Below are positions 1-8,852 of a DNA stretch of 64,000 nt, piece after piece (the stretch's first letter is position 1; every line of letters starts with the position of its first letter). A program made the translations under genes and the position numbers. The notes under the pieces are model-generated. The model ran no database searches and was not told the origin of the DNA. It saw only the letters and a program-made list of their open reading frames with translations. The stretch comes from Clostridia bacterium (GTDB lineage: Bacteria; Bacillota; Clostridia; Oscillospirales; CAG-272). Where the stretch lies: contig JAFQOG010000029.1 of assembly GCA_017420755.1 (NCBI GenBank), positions 244,282-308,281 of the forward strand. The letters run 5' to 3'.

Positions 1-801
1 AACCTTGACAGATGCTTTACCACTCTCTACAAGCTCACCAATAACGGATGGGAGAAGATACTCACCCTTGAGCTGATTGAGATTTGGATTTGAAAGGAAC
101 TCTATAAATCCACCCTCGAGAACATCGATAAAGTCAGGTGTAAGGCCCCACATATTCATTGAAACATATGATTCGGGATCAAGAGGAGAAACAGCTCCGT
201 CCTTTTCTACGCCTGCGCCTGTTGCAGTCTTTACGATATCGGTTGTTTCAACTACCTTTGTAAGATAGTTGTTTGCATCAACCTCACAAACGCCACGAGT
301 TACTCCACCGTTGTCGCTAAGTGTATTTTTAAGAATAAAGCCTGCCATACAGAAATTATACTGCTTTGGCTCGTCATGCTCATTTACCAAGAAATCGTGA
401 ACAGTTGCAAATGCCTCTTTTCCATAATAGTCATCTGCGTTGATTACCATAAATGGCTCATTTACAATACCCTTACAAGCAAGAACTGCTTGACCTGTTC
501 CCCATGGTTTCTTTCTTTCAGGTGGATTCGTAAAGCCATCCGGAAGGTCTTCGATATTTTGGTATGCGTATGCTACCTCACAAATGCCGGAAATTTTATC
601 TCCAACAACCTCCTTAAAGTAATCCTCCATCTCCTTTCTGATGATGAAAACTACCTTATTGAAGCCCGCCTTCAATGCATCGTGAATGGAATACTCCATA
701 ATAACCTCTCCGTTAGGTCCAAGAGGCTCGAGCTGCTTAATACCGCCACCGAAGCGTGAGCCGATACCTGCAGCCATAATTACTAGTGCTGTCTTTTTCA
801 T
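1..801 (-). CDS. Sugar-phosphate nucleotidyltransferase family protein (partial, 3' end cut by window)
   Basis: An open frame runs from an ATG at 799-801 to the window edge, giving 267 codons with no stop. The N-terminus has the nucleotide-binding loop of the nucleotidyltransferase fold (ALVIMAAGIGSRFGGG, residues 5-20, followed by KQLEPLG) and the metal-site type motif NADDYYG at residues 121-127, so it should transfer a nucleotide to a sugar phosphate or similar. The sugar and the nucleotide cannot be read from the sequence. A GGGAG ribosome site lies about 8 bases before the ATG. It follows the fucose isomerase gene by only 21 bases on the same strand, so the two are probably co-transcribed. 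The C-terminus, which often carries an extra domain in this family, is missing. Confidence 0.8.
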   Translation of the reverse strand, partial: MKKTALVIMAAGIGSRFGGGIKQLEPLGPNGEVIMEYSIHDALKAGFNKVVFIIRKEMEDYFKEVVGDKISGICEVAYAYQNIEDLPDGFTNPPERKKPWGTGQAVLACKGIVNEPFMVINADDYYGKEAFATVHDFLVNEHDEPKQYNFCMAGFILKNTLSDNGGVTRGVCEVDANNYLTKVVETTDIVKTATGAGVEKDGAVSPLDPESYVSMNMWGLTPDFIDVLEGGFIEFLSNPNLNQLKGEYLLPSVIGELVESGKASVKV

Positions 802-822
802 TTAAATTATATCTCCCATAAA

Positions 823-2616
823 TTATTTATACATTGGACCATAAGCTGCGCAAGCACGATAATCCTGACCTTCCTTATCCATACCAAAAGCATTCCATGC
901 AGCAGGACGGAAAATCTTATCCTCTGGAACATTGTGCATGCATACAGGAATTCTCAAAATTGAGCAAAGTGTGATAAGGTCTGCGCCGATATGTCCATAG
1001 CTGATAGCACCGTGGTTAGCTCCCCAATTATTCATAACATCATATGCGGTCTTAAATGCGCCCTCACCTGTTACTCTTGGAGCAAACCATGTGCAAGGCC
1101 ATGTGTAGTCTGTTCTCTTCCAAAGCTTATCGGAAACATCCTCGGGAAGTCCAACAGTCCAACCCTCTGCGATTTGAAGAACAGGGCCTAGTCCCTTAAC
1201 AAGATTCAATCTAATCATTGTTGCAGGCATTTCGTCCTTTGTTTCAAATCTTGAAGAATATCCGCCACCACGGAAATAGCCAAGGTCAGCATAGTTCCAT
1301 GTTGTATTTTTCATAATGTTTTCTTGGTCTTGCTTAGTTACCTCATACCAAGGCTTCATAACAGCATTACCATTTTCATCTCTTGCACCACCATTTGCGT
1401 CAAGGCAACAAGCACCGGAGTTGATTAGGTGAATAAATCCACCAGCTTCTCTTGCTACGCCCTCAACATCGTATCCTGTAGCCTTCTTTACAGCCTCAGG
1501 TGACCAATATGTTCTTACATCTGCGAACATTTGAGCACGATTTGTAAGAAGCTTCATAAAGAGCATTCCAAGACCGTTTAGAACATCGTTTTCGGTAGCG
1601 AGTATGTATGGCTCTCTTGCGCCATTCCAGTCAAATGAAGTGTTAAGCATAGATTCCGGGAAGTCACAGTTAGGATAGAAGTCTGTCCATTGTCTTTGAC
1701 CTTGGAAGCCGGCTGCAATTGCGTTATGGCCTACCATTTCCTCTTCACAGCCCTCGGGGAGATTTTTGTTACCGTTCATAAGATCCTTGATGATACACAT
1801 CATCTTTACAACAAATTCCCACTCTGCATCCTTAGTAGCGCGATCCTTTTGCATATCCTCGGGGTTCTTATCAAAGCCCTCAATGCAATGCTCCTTAACC
1901 CAAGCAAGAGCCTTTTCGTACTCGTTCTTGTCGTAGATGCCCTCTGTCATTCGTCTAATAATTTCAACCTCGTCAACGGACTCCACTCTCATACCGAGAT
2001 ATTCTTCAATAAATGCAGTATCAATGATAGAGCCACCAATACCCATACAAATAGAACCAATTTGGAGATATGATTTACCTCTCATTGATGCAGCGGCAAC
2101 TGCTGCACGACCAAAGCGAAGGAGCTTTTCCTTTACATCCTCTGGGATTGATGTATCATCAGCCTCTTGAACATCGTGACCATAAATACCAAAAGCAGGA
2201 AGTCCCTTTTGAGCGTGAGACGCCAATACTGCTGCAAGATATACAGCACCTGGTCTTTCAGTTCCATTAAAGCCCCATACACCCTTAATTGTGTTTGGAT
2301 CCATATCCATAGTTTCAGAGCCGTAGCACCAGCAAGGAGTTACTGTAAGTGTAATATCAACGCCTGCCTTCTTGAATTTGTCAGCACAAGCAGCTGCCTC
2401 GGCAACTCTACCTATTGTAGTATCAGCAATAACTACCTTTACAGGCTCACCATTTGAGTATCTAAGATTTTCCTCAAATAGCTTTGCTGCGCTTCTCGCC
2501 ATATTCATTGTTTGCTCTTCGAGTGATTCTCTAACCTTTAGTGGTCCTCTTCTACCATCAATAGTAGGACGGATACCAATTACTGGATAATCACCGATAA
2601 TTCTTTTTTCTGCCAT
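823..2616 (-). CDS. fucI: L-fucose isomerase
   Basis: The 597-residue product matches the full length of FucI, which interconverts L-fucose and L-fuculose (and D-arabinose with D-ribulose) in the cytoplasm using Mn2+. Signature stretches are [11 protein letters not shown] near residue 14, [13 protein letters not shown] at 28-40, [15 protein letters not shown] near 93 and [16 protein letters not shown] near 114. The metal/catalytic residues line up as E342 (ATEND) and D366 (FADVRTYW), with the same 24-residue spacing as E. coli E337 and D361. The gene has its own promoter and a GGGG ribosome site. Fuculokinase and aldolase are not in the window, so the rest of the pathway must lie elsewhere. 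Confidence 0.95.
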   Translation of the reverse strand: MAEKRIIGDYPVIGIRPTIDGRRGPLKVRESLEEQTMNMARSAAKLFEENLRYSNGEPVKVVIADTTIGRVAEAAACADKFKKAGVDITLTVTPCWCYGSETMDMDPNTIKGVWGFNGTERPGAVYLAAVLASHAQKGLPAFGIYGHDVQEADDTSIPEDVKEKLLRFGRAAVAAASMRGKSYLQIGSICMGIGGSIIDTAFIEEYLGMRVESVDEVEIIRRMTEGIYDKNEYEKALAWVKEHCIEGFDKNPEDMQKDRATKDAEWEFVVKMMCIIKDLMNGNKNLPEGCEEEMVGHNAIAAGFQGQRQWTDFYPNCDFPESMLNTSFDWNGAREPYILATENDVLNGLGMLFMKLLTNRAQMFADVRTYWSPEAVKKATGYDVEGVAREAGGFIHLINSGACCLDANGGARDENGNAVMKPWYEVTKQDQENIMKNTTWNYADLGYFRGGGYSSRFETKDEMPATMIRLNLVKGLGPVLQIAEGWTVGLPEDVSDKLWKRTDYTWPCTWFAPRVTGEGAFKTAYDVMNNWGANHGAISYGHIGADLITLCSILRIPVCMHNVPEDKIFRPAAWNAFGMDKEGQDYRACAAYGPMYK

Positions 2617-2655
2617 TTTAAATTCCCCTTTTAAATTTTTTTATTTGTTAATATA

Positions 2656-2684
2656 ATTATAATATTTAAAATCTATAAAATCAA
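2656..2684 (-). promoter_or_regulatory. Sigma-A promoter of fucI
   Basis: On the minus strand a TTGATT -35 box and a TATAAT -10 box are separated by exactly 17 bases, about 40 bases before the fucI start codon. Confidence 0.6.
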
Positions 2685-2699
2685 GTCAAATTTGAATAT

Positions 2700-3440
2700 T
2701 TATTTGCCTTCAATAAAGTTTATTGCACAATTTATGTCACTAGGACCATGTGGATGGTGGTCTACGCCTTCTTTTTTATCGATAAATAGTATATTTTCAA
2801 GACCGTTTTCCATATAGGCTCTTTCAAGCACAATTCCGTTTTCGTGGTATGGAACAGTTTTATCGCTGTCACCATACGCCATATAAACTCTTATTTTGTT
2901 TTCGATTAAGACGCCTAGCTCGTCGATTGGATGGCCTCTAAATGTAAGAAGCTCGCTCTTTGTCATGTGCCATGCTCTTTCAAATTCATCCCACATACCA
3001 TCTGTGACATCACAAGCATCGCCAAATCGTGCAGGACAGCTAAGATAATTAAGAACAGGAGCATCAAGATATAAGGTATCAATAACCTCGGGATGTCTTG
3101 CCGCCAAATGAATAGAAATCATTCCGCCACAGCTCATTCCAATTGTAATTACCTTGCTTGAAATGTCAAATTCCTTTGATGCGAAAAGAATAAATTCATA
3201 TTGATCCTCAATTTGCTCGGGCGTCCCCCAACGATTATGATTTTCAATAAATAGAAGTGTATAGCCTCTTTTTACCATTTCAAGCTGAAGCTCAGGAAAA
3301 GCTCCAAAATATTCAGTTTTCAAAATAGCCTTTCCGTTTTTCTTATTAGATGCAGGGAGTAGCACGATTGCCTTTTTACCATTAAATTCAAACTCAACAT
3401 GAGTTATTCCATCGTATTCATATTTTGCTTTGATTTCCAT
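2700..3440 (-). CDS. Alpha/beta hydrolase family protein
   Basis: A 246-residue soluble protein with an alpha/beta hydrolase layout: the nucleophile elbow GMSCGG puts the serine at 103, the acid is likely D193 in GDSDKT, and the histidine is in DHHPHG near 228-231. This resembles prolyl-oligopeptidase-like esterases/peptidases; the substrate is unknown. The start ATG at 3438-3440 has an AAAGGAGAGC ribosome site, and the gene has its own strong promoter. It sits before fucI on the same strand but fucI has a separate promoter, so a shared role in sugar use is only a possibility. Confidence 0.75.
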   Translation of the reverse strand: MEIKAKYEYDGITHVEFEFNGKKAIVLLPASNKKNGKAILKTEYFGAFPELQLEMVKRGYTLLFIENHNRWGTPEQIEDQYEFILFASKEFDISSKVITIGMSCGGMISIHLAARHPEVIDTLYLDAPVLNYLSCPARFGDACDVTDGMWDEFERAWHMTKSELLTFRGHPIDELGVLIENKIRVYMAYGDSDKTVPYHENGIVLERAYMENGLENILFIDKKEGVDHHPHGPSDINCAINFIEGK

Positions 3441-3469
3441 TTTTGCTCTCCTTTAAGTTTCTTACATTT

Positions 3470-3498
3470 ATTTTATTACTTTTTAAAAGTAAAGTCAA
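3470..3498 (-). promoter_or_regulatory. Sigma-A promoter of the alpha/beta hydrolase gene
   Basis: TTGACT and TAAAAT separated by 17 bases on the minus strand, directly after the thiT terminator. Confidence 0.65.
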
Positions 3499-3501
3499 GA
3501 A

Positions 3502-3527
3502 AAAAAGTGCGTTTTCACGCACTTTTT
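3502..3527 (-). terminator. Intrinsic terminator of thiT
   Basis: The hairpin AAAAAGTGCG / CGCACTTTTT with a TGAAAA-type loop and a run of T lies immediately after the thiT stop codon. Confidence 0.8.
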
Positions 3528-3528
3528 G

Positions 3529-4128
3529 TTATTTTTCATTGGTTAGGAGTTTTTCGATTTGTGAGGATGACATAAGGAACACACCTATCACAACCGTAAT
3601 AATAAGCTCGGGTAACATATATTCAATGTTATACAAAAATGAATATAAAAATTTACCCATTCCATCGGGCGCCCATTGTCCCCAAATTGCAACTCCGGTT
3701 ATATAATGGCACAAAAATCTAACGGCAATAATTATTGAAAATACAACGCTAACCTTGACCACGAAAAGCTTTTCTCCAAGCCCATTCCTTGCAAGCGCTG
3801 AAAATCCAAGAATTGAAAATGGTACTATGTAATCAAATAAGACGCAAACAATGACTGTTGTCGCAGTTGTGCACCATATGAAAACATTACCCTTAATAAG
3901 AGCTTGCGCTAGTTGAATGAAAGCATAGATTGCCGAGCTTGCAAATCCCCATTTATACCCAAATTTCAAGCCTATAAAGAGGATTGGTAGCATACTTGCA
4001 AGAGTTACCGAGCCACCCATTGGCATTTCGTAAACGGGTAAAAAGCTAAGAACTGTTGCTAAGGCGATAAAAATCGCACTTTGTGTTAGAGCAAGAATTT
4101 TTTTGCTCCTTGATAATTTTGTTTCCAT
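3529..4128 (-). CDS. thiT: Thiamine transporter substrate-binding membrane component ThiT (ECF type)
   Basis: The 199-residue protein is hydrophobic with about six membrane segments and resembles ThiT S-components, which bind thiamine and work with a shared ECF energising module. Recognisable family features are the loop YEMPMGGSVTLASMLPI near residues 33-49 (the region that closes over thiamine), KFGYKWGF near 55, and the conserved RFLCH...WGQWAPDG region near 137-156. The start ATG has a full AAGGAGG ribosome site. A TPP riboswitch with a terminator lies directly in front, which independently supports a thiamine role. The ECF ATPases and T-component are not in this window. Confidence 0.9.
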   Translation of the reverse strand: METKLSRSKKILALTQSAIFIALATVLSFLPVYEMPMGGSVTLASMLPILFIGLKFGYKWGFASSAIYAFIQLAQALIKGNVFIWCTTATTVIVCVLFDYIVPFSILGFSALARNGLGEKLFVVKVSVVFSIIIAVRFLCHYITGVAIWGQWAPDGMGKFLYSFLYNIEYMLPELIITVVIGVFLMSSSQIEKLLTNEK

Positions 4129-4142
4129 TGGAAACCTCCTTA

Positions 4143-4181
4143 AATATAAAAATTACCGCACAGGAAATATCCATGCGGTAA
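4143..4181 (-). terminator. Riboswitch-controlled intrinsic terminator before thiT
   Basis: Stem TTACCGCA / TGCGGTAA followed by TTTTTATATTT on the minus strand, placed between the TPP aptamer and the thiT ribosome site; this is the expected OFF structure of the riboswitch. Confidence 0.8.
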
Positions 4182-4204
4182 CAATATATCTAATAGCGAA
4201 AATA

Positions 4205-4284
4205 TTATCTTCCTACGCCGGCATTATCCGTATCAGGTTAAAGGGTTTGGAAATTTCCATCTCAGCCTTGACAGCACCCCTGAA
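4205..4284 (-). promoter_or_regulatory. TPP riboswitch (thi box)
   Basis: Minus-strand sequence contains the conserved aptamer blocks in order: GGGGTGC, GGCTGAGA, ACCCTTTAACCTGAT and GGATAATGCCGGCGTAGGAA. These are the diagnostic blocks of the thiamine pyrophosphate aptamer. It lies between thiN (upstream, same strand) and thiT, so it controls thiT; when TPP is bound the downstream hairpin should end transcription. Confidence 0.95.
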
Positions 4285-4320
4285 TATTTAATTGTGCGAT
4301 GAATGAATTTTATCACAATA

Positions 4321-4959
4321 TTACTCTATTGTCAAGTGATTTTCATAATTTTTCTTTGATGTATGCAAAATAAGAGTTCCTTTTTCTACAGAAACGGTTG
4401 ATTTTTTGCCTACAAACTCGTTGCTCACCCCAAGAGGAGCTTTATTTTCAAGGATAGCTCCATCAAGCTCATACAAAAGTCCTTTTTCAAAAACGCCCAA
4501 CGCCTCATCATCAAAGGAAAAAACAGAAATTCTGCCACTCGCATTAGAATCAAAGCTTACACCTGAATTTGTGATGGCAAAAACGACATTTTCATTATCA
4601 AAAAATGCAATATCAATACTCTCTTTAGAATATTTTGCAAGTAAGGCAATATTTGCAATAGTATGGTCGAGTGCTCCACCAATCGCACCATAAATTCTAA
4701 TATTTCTATATCCCTGCTCTATGGCATATTTTATCGCAAGCTCACAGTCGGTATAGTCCTTTTTCACAGGAAATCTTATTATATTTTCACAAGCTATCTC
4801 TCCCTCATAGGAGTCAAAGTCGCCTATTACGGCATTAGGCTGTATTTTATTTGATTTAAGAACTAAATATCCTCTATCAGCACCTATAATAAAATCAGTC
4901 GAATCGGGATTAAAATCAAGAATGCAATCAAGCGCACATACAATATAACAAATGTTCAT
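4321..4959 (-). CDS. thiN: Thiamine diphosphokinase
   Basis: The 212-residue protein transfers pyrophosphate from ATP to thiamine to give TPP. Family marks are IIGADRGYLVL (about 24-34), AVIGDFDS (about 43-50), the FPVKKDYTDCELAI block (63-76) and GAIGGALDHTIANI (90-103). Length fits the bacterial ThiN/TPK family. It precedes the TPP riboswitch and thiT on the same strand, forming a thiamine salvage locus: import by ThiT, activation by ThiN. Ribosome site AAAGGA is 6 bases before the ATG. Confidence 0.9.
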   Translation of the reverse strand: MNICYIVCALDCILDFNPDSTDFIIGADRGYLVLKSNKIQPNAVIGDFDSYEGEIACENIIRFPVKKDYTDCELAIKYAIEQGYRNIRIYGAIGGALDHTIANIALLAKYSKESIDIAFFDNENVVFAITNSGVSFDSNASGRISVFSFDDEALGVFEKGLLYELDGAILENKAPLGVSNEFVGKKSTVSVEKGTLILHTSKKNYENHLTIE

Positions 4960-5033
4960 TTTTTATCCTTTGGTATAATCAAATTTTTGATATTGAAGCA
5001 ATAGATTTGAGATTCAGCTACACTTCCATTTAA

Positions 5034-5062
5034 ATTCTAACACATTTCTTACTAAATGTAAA
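5034..5062 (-). promoter_or_regulatory. Probable thiN promoter
   Basis: TTTACA and TAGAAT separated by 17 bases on the minus strand, about 75 bases before the thiN start. Confidence 0.5.
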
Positions 5063-5170
5063 TATTTTTGTCCAAATTAACACATATGCTATAAATATAG
5101 AAAACGCTTATTTATGAGAGTCAAGTGATTTCTTAATGACTGCGTTCGAGTCCCTGCATTCATATTCACC

Positions 5171-5209
5171 AAATAAAAAAGGTAGGCGTAAAACCTACCT
5201 TTTTTATTT
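5171..5209. terminator. Bidirectional intrinsic terminator after the CAT tRNA
   Basis: Perfect hairpin AAATAAAAAAGGTAGG / CCTACCTTTTTTATTT with a short loop, starting directly at the CCA end of the minus-strand tRNA. A-rich and T-rich flanks make it usable on both strands. Confidence 0.85.
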
Positions 5210-5285
5210 GGTGGACCAACAGGGACTCGAACCCCGGACCGACCGGTTATGAGCCGGTTGCTCTAACCAACTGAGCTATTGGTCC
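5209..5285 (-). tRNA. tRNA-Met (CAT anticodon; possibly the lysidine-modified tRNA-Ile2)
   Basis: The minus strand folds as a 77-base cloverleaf including an encoded CCA end: acceptor GGACCAA/TTGGTCC, D-arm AGCTCAGTTGGTTAGAGC, anticodon stem ACCGG/CCGGT with CAT at 5249-5251, and T-arm with GGTTCGAGTCC. CAT is read as Met by default, but the GGACC acceptor start with C4-G69 and C5-G68, and the CTCATAA loop, closely resemble Bacillus tRNA-Ile2, in which C34 is changed to lysidine by TilS. Amino-acid identity is therefore open. Confidence 0.9.
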
Positions 5286-5384
5286 TTTGCGTGACTTGAG
5301 GTCACGCATTATATTTTACACATTAATTTGTGATTTGTCAATACTTTTTTCAAAAATGTTTCAAATAATTTATGTTTATCTTAT

Positions 5385-6764
5385 TTACTCTAAAACAACC
5401 TTGCTTTTATTGCTCATCATTCTCTTCTTTACTATTTTATAGCAAACGATGTAAGTTATGACAAGTGCAACATTTGTTATAACCCATGTAATTGGATGAA
5501 CAAGATATAGAGTACTGAGCGAAGGATACATTTTAAATATAGTATAAATCCAAATAATTCTTATTCCACAAGCACCAAAAAGCGCAATAAGTGACGGAGC
5601 TGTGCTATATCCTAATCCTCTGATTGCGCCCGGCATAACTCCCATAATTCCCGCCAAAAAATAAATTGGAAATGTAATTTTTAGTCTATCGTAACCGTAA
5701 ACTAATGCGATTGGATTGTCCTTGATGAATATCGACAAGATTGGATCGGCAAGCAAGAAAGAGCCTAAGCCAAGAATTAGTCCCAAAATAGCAGTCATAG
5801 ATATCGTTGCATATAAGATCTTGTTTACTCTTTCTATTTTGCCTGCACCGATATTTTTACTAATAAAGGTGGTTGCTGCGCTTTGAAACGATGTCAAGGT
5901 AACCCATAAAAGTCCCTCGACTGTTGCAACAGCTGTGCTTCCTGCCATAGCATCCTTTCCAAAGGAGTTTACGCCCGATTGCAAAAACGCATTTGAAACA
6001 TTCATAGCACAGTTTTGAATTCCCGCCGGAATACCTACCCTTATCATTTTACCAAATTTTTGCCATGAAAATGCCATATTTTTAAAGGAAAACGAGAATA
6101 ATCCTTCATTTTTTAAAAGCTTAACAAGGATTAATATTGCCGACACAATTTGAGAAATCACCGTTGCGATAGCCACTCCTACAACTCCAAGATGAAATAC
6201 AGCAACAAAAATGATATTCAAAGCAACATTTACAGCGCCCGAAATAGCTAGGTAAATAAACGGTCTTTGCGTTTCTCCTGCGGTTCTAAATATAGCAGCA
6301 CAGAAATTATAAATAAATGTAAATGGCATTCCACACATAATAATTTGCAAGTATATGGTTGCACCTTCCAAAACGCCACCTTCAACAGGTGTTTTCATCA
6401 AAATCAAAAGCGGTTCTGCAAGAAAAACACCTAATATTGTTAACAGCAAGCCAAGAATAGGAGCTGAAATGACAGCAGTGTCAATAACCTGCTTTGCTCC
6501 TCTGTTATCTCTCATTCCATGATGGAACGACAAAACAACATCGACTCCTGCGGATATTCCCAAAAACAAAGTCAAAAGCGCATTGAAAATTGCACTTGTT
6601 GCGCCAACCGCGGACAATGCGACATCTCCGGAAAATCTTCCCACAATTATAAGGTCTGCAGAATTATATAAGCTTTGCAAAATTCCTTGAAGCATAATTG
6701 GAATTGTAAATCTAATTATTTTCTTTACAACCCCACCATTTAGCATATCTATTTTTTCAGTCAT
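5385..6764 (-). CDS. MATE family efflux transporter
   Basis: The 459-residue, highly hydrophobic protein shows the twelve-helix MATE plan made of two similar halves. The N-terminal block LNGGVVKKIIRFTIPIMLQGILQ followed by YNSADLIIVGRF is typical of the DinF/MepA-like Na+/H+ coupled multidrug exporters; the second half repeats with FGKMIRVGIPAGIQN (around 225-240). The ATG at 6762-6764 has a GGAGATAAT ribosome site. It appears monocistronic. The exported compound cannot be predicted. Confidence 0.9.
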   Translation of the reverse strand: MTEKIDMLNGGVVKKIIRFTIPIMLQGILQSLYNSADLIIVGRFSGDVALSAVGATSAIFNALLTLFLGISAGVDVVLSFHHGMRDNRGAKQVIDTAVISAPILGLLLTILGVFLAEPLLILMKTPVEGGVLEGATIYLQIIMCGMPFTFIYNFCAAIFRTAGETQRPFIYLAISGAVNVALNIIFVAVFHLGVVGVAIATVISQIVSAILILVKLLKNEGLFSFSFKNMAFSWQKFGKMIRVGIPAGIQNCAMNVSNAFLQSGVNSFGKDAMAGSTAVATVEGLLWVTLTSFQSAATTFISKNIGAGKIERVNKILYATISMTAILGLILGLGSFLLADPILSIFIKDNPIALVYGYDRLKITFPIYFLAGIMGVMPGAIRGLGYSTAPSLIALFGACGIRIIWIYTIFKMYPSLSTLYLVHPITWVITNVALVITYIVCYKIVKKRMMSNKSKVVLE

Positions 6765-6849
6765 ATTATCTCCAAATTATCACAATATCTATGATATTGA
6801 TTTCATTTTAGCACCATATTTTTTAATATTCAATAGAATTTCAAAAATA

Positions 6850-6884
6850 ATTAAAAAATTTAAAGCCTATGCAAAAGCATAGGC
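6850..6884 (-). terminator. Intrinsic terminator of the secA-membrane protein operon
   Basis: Hairpin GCCTATGC-TTTT-GCATAGGC followed by TTTAAATTTTTT on the minus strand, just after the stop of the 436-residue membrane protein gene. Confidence 0.75.
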
Positions 6885-6890
6885 CTGTTT

Positions 6891-8201
6891 TTATGAATAT
6901 TTAAGTATTTTTTTGAAGATTTCGTCACTAATATATGAAAATGTAAATGTCAATACCATATAAAAGATTAAAGAGCTAAGAATGTCAACTACTACGAATG
7001 CCTCAAAATAAGGAATTGCAAATGGATATATTATTGCACATACAGCCGATATTATAGTAAACACCCATAGTGCCTTGATTTTTCGTGATAAATTACCTGT
7101 GTATTCCTTTACAAAATTATCTACGCTATATTCTGCAAAAAATTTGGGATTTTCATATATTTTTTGAATAGAATAAGCTTTTAGCAAATGAGTGCATAAA
7201 AGCACAATTGCAACTATTGACAGAGCCTCAATAGTATTAAATATTTGCACCGGTAAAAACAATCTTTGCGCATTTTCGTTGCTAATCAAATTTATAGTGT
7301 GATATTCCTTGTTAAATCTCGCCAAAAATATCGTGTTTAATATACTTGATGCAAAATGGACTACAAGTGATAAAATTAATAGCTTCTCTACTTTTTTAAG
7401 GACTATATAACCCTTTTTTACAAGGAACAAAAAGCCACAAAGAAATATAGGTGCTAGTAAAATATCACTTAGCATTTCAATTTCGTCTATATAAAAATCG
7501 ATCGTAAAGATCATTGATACCAAAATTACACTAATAGCAAAAATGAAATCCTTTGAAAAGAAAACGCTTTGTCTGTCCTTCATTTCCTCGTTAAAATCAG
7601 CATCAATTCTGGCTTTGAGCTCGTCAGTTAAGCTATGCTTAAAGAAATGAACGCATCTTGCAAGCCAAATTAAGCCAACTATCGTTGCAATTGTAACAAA
7701 CAGAATGAAAAATATAATTCTAAAGCGATACATCCAAGCCTTTTGAGGATCGCTTAAAAATAGTGCAAACAAATCCGGAATCGTTGAGCTAACTACTCTT
7801 ACAACAAAGAAAAAAGCAGTAAATTTCTTTAATCGTTCACTTTTCCCTACCGCTTGCTCCTCGCCACATCTTAAGCATATGAATGAAATTGTATCAAAGA
7901 GCTTTTGATATGCACCAAAGCCAAATATTATCTCTATTATCGCAAACGAGAACGAGAAAACGAGTGCCATTGTTGCATCAGTAAATGGCAAAATTATAAG
8001 AGAAACTATTTTGAAAATAGAAACTATTGCCATTGTTCTAAATGCGTATTTTGTTTCGTCTGCCTTATCGTAAACATATGAAGCGTTAGAAAACGCCTTC
8101 ATCAAGAGTAAATAGCCGATAAAATCGGGAAAAATGTCAAAAACGCTAACTATTGGATTGAAAAGAAAAATTACTGCTATGATAAAGTATCTTCTTTTCA
8201 T
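6891..8201 (-). CDS. Multi-spanning membrane protein of unknown function
   Basis: A 436-residue protein that I do not recognise. It has roughly eight to ten hydrophobic segments (for example IIAVIFLFNPIVSVFDIF at 7-24 and IFFILFVTIATIVGLIWLA in the middle) and a cytosolic stretch near LTDELKARIDADFNEEMKDRQ. No enzyme or transport motif is visible. Its ATG overlaps the stop of the preceding membrane protein gene by four bases (ATGA), which implies translational coupling; both follow secA. The protein pair may act together in the membrane, but that is inference from the overlap only. Confidence 0.75.
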   Translation of the reverse strand: MKRRYFIIAVIFLFNPIVSVFDIFPDFIGYLLLMKAFSNASYVYDKADETKYAFRTMAIVSIFKIVSLIILPFTDATMALVFSFSFAIIEIIFGFGAYQKLFDTISFICLRCGEEQAVGKSERLKKFTAFFFVVRVVSSTIPDLFALFLSDPQKAWMYRFRIIFFILFVTIATIVGLIWLARCVHFFKHSLTDELKARIDADFNEEMKDRQSVFFSKDFIFAISVILVSMIFTIDFYIDEIEMLSDILLAPIFLCGFLFLVKKGYIVLKKVEKLLILSLVVHFASSILNTIFLARFNKEYHTINLISNENAQRLFLPVQIFNTIEALSIVAIVLLCTHLLKAYSIQKIYENPKFFAEYSVDNFVKEYTGNLSRKIKALWVFTIISAVCAIIYPFAIPYFEAFVVVDILSSLIFYMVLTFTFSYISDEIFKKILKYS

Positions 8202-8851
8202 TTCCTTTTCTCTCCCTCGTTATCGTTATTTTCTCTTTTTTCCCTTGGAGTCATTGCCATATCAAGCTTATCATTTAAAAAATTAAGCGATGAGCTAGAG
8301 GATTTTTTACTCATATCGACATCATCCTCATAGCATATTCTAATATACGAATTTGCAACAACAACCAAAATCATTATCACATACAAAAGCTGTGCAATGG
8401 TAACTATTACGGACAAGCGCTCTATTGCGAATTCGTTTTGCTTAAACACTACATTTAAAAGAAGCATTGCAACAAAATAAATTCCCATAAAAATATAAGT
8501 GATTATAATTTTTGTTTGTATGCTTGGCAAGCCAACTGCCTTCGCTAGCTTATAAATAGCAGTTGCCAAAATTACACATGACGCAATGTTTACAAACGAA
8601 AGCGCAAGTGCAAGGTATTCTGCAATAGCAAGCGTAGGTGATAGGACTTGAACAAACATATTTGCCATGGAAAGCAAAAATTCTATCGCGATTGCTATCA
8701 TTGATGCCACAAATAGCTTATTTTGCGCAATTAACTCCTTTAAGGAGTATAAAACTATTGCACTACCAATCACATATGTGAAGGTGGACAAGGGCGTTAT
8801 TGCTCCTAAGAGCATAAGACAACACCCTATAAACATTATTCCAAAGCCCAT
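8198..8851 (-). CDS. Membrane protein of unknown function, co-transcribed with secA
   Basis: I start this 217-residue protein at the ATG at 8849-8851 because GGAG lies 7 bases before it inside the last secA codons; a longer frame reaching into secA is unlikely. It has about six membrane segments and a charged, serine-rich C-terminal tail (KKSSSSSLNFLNDKL, then Glu/Lys/Asn-rich), probably cytoplasmic. The start is one base beyond the secA stop and its stop overlaps the next gene, so secA and both membrane genes form one operon. Family not recognised; a role at the membrane near the Sec machinery is only suggested by position. Confidence 0.7.
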   Translation of the reverse strand: MGFGIMFIGCCLMLLGAITPLSTFTYVIGSAIVLYSLKELIAQNKLFVASMIAIAIEFLLSMANMFVQVLSPTLAIAEYLALALSFVNIASCVILATAIYKLAKAVGLPSIQTKIIITYIFMGIYFVAMLLLNVVFKQNEFAIERLSVIVTIAQLLYVIMILVVVANSYIRICYEDDVDMSKKSSSSSLNFLNDKLDMAMTPREKRENNDNEGEKRK

Positions 8852-8852
8852 T

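Noticed and set aside
1690-2590. Long plus-strand frames opposite fucI
   Set aside because: They lie in antisense to a clearly recognised gene, lack ribosome sites and show no domain; they are shadows of its codon pattern.
5100-5171. A full plus-strand tRNA ending with CACCA at 5171
   Set aside because: Only a T-loop and a CCA-like end are present; spacing between them is three bases too long, the T-stem does not pair and no matching 5' acceptor strand or D-arm is found.
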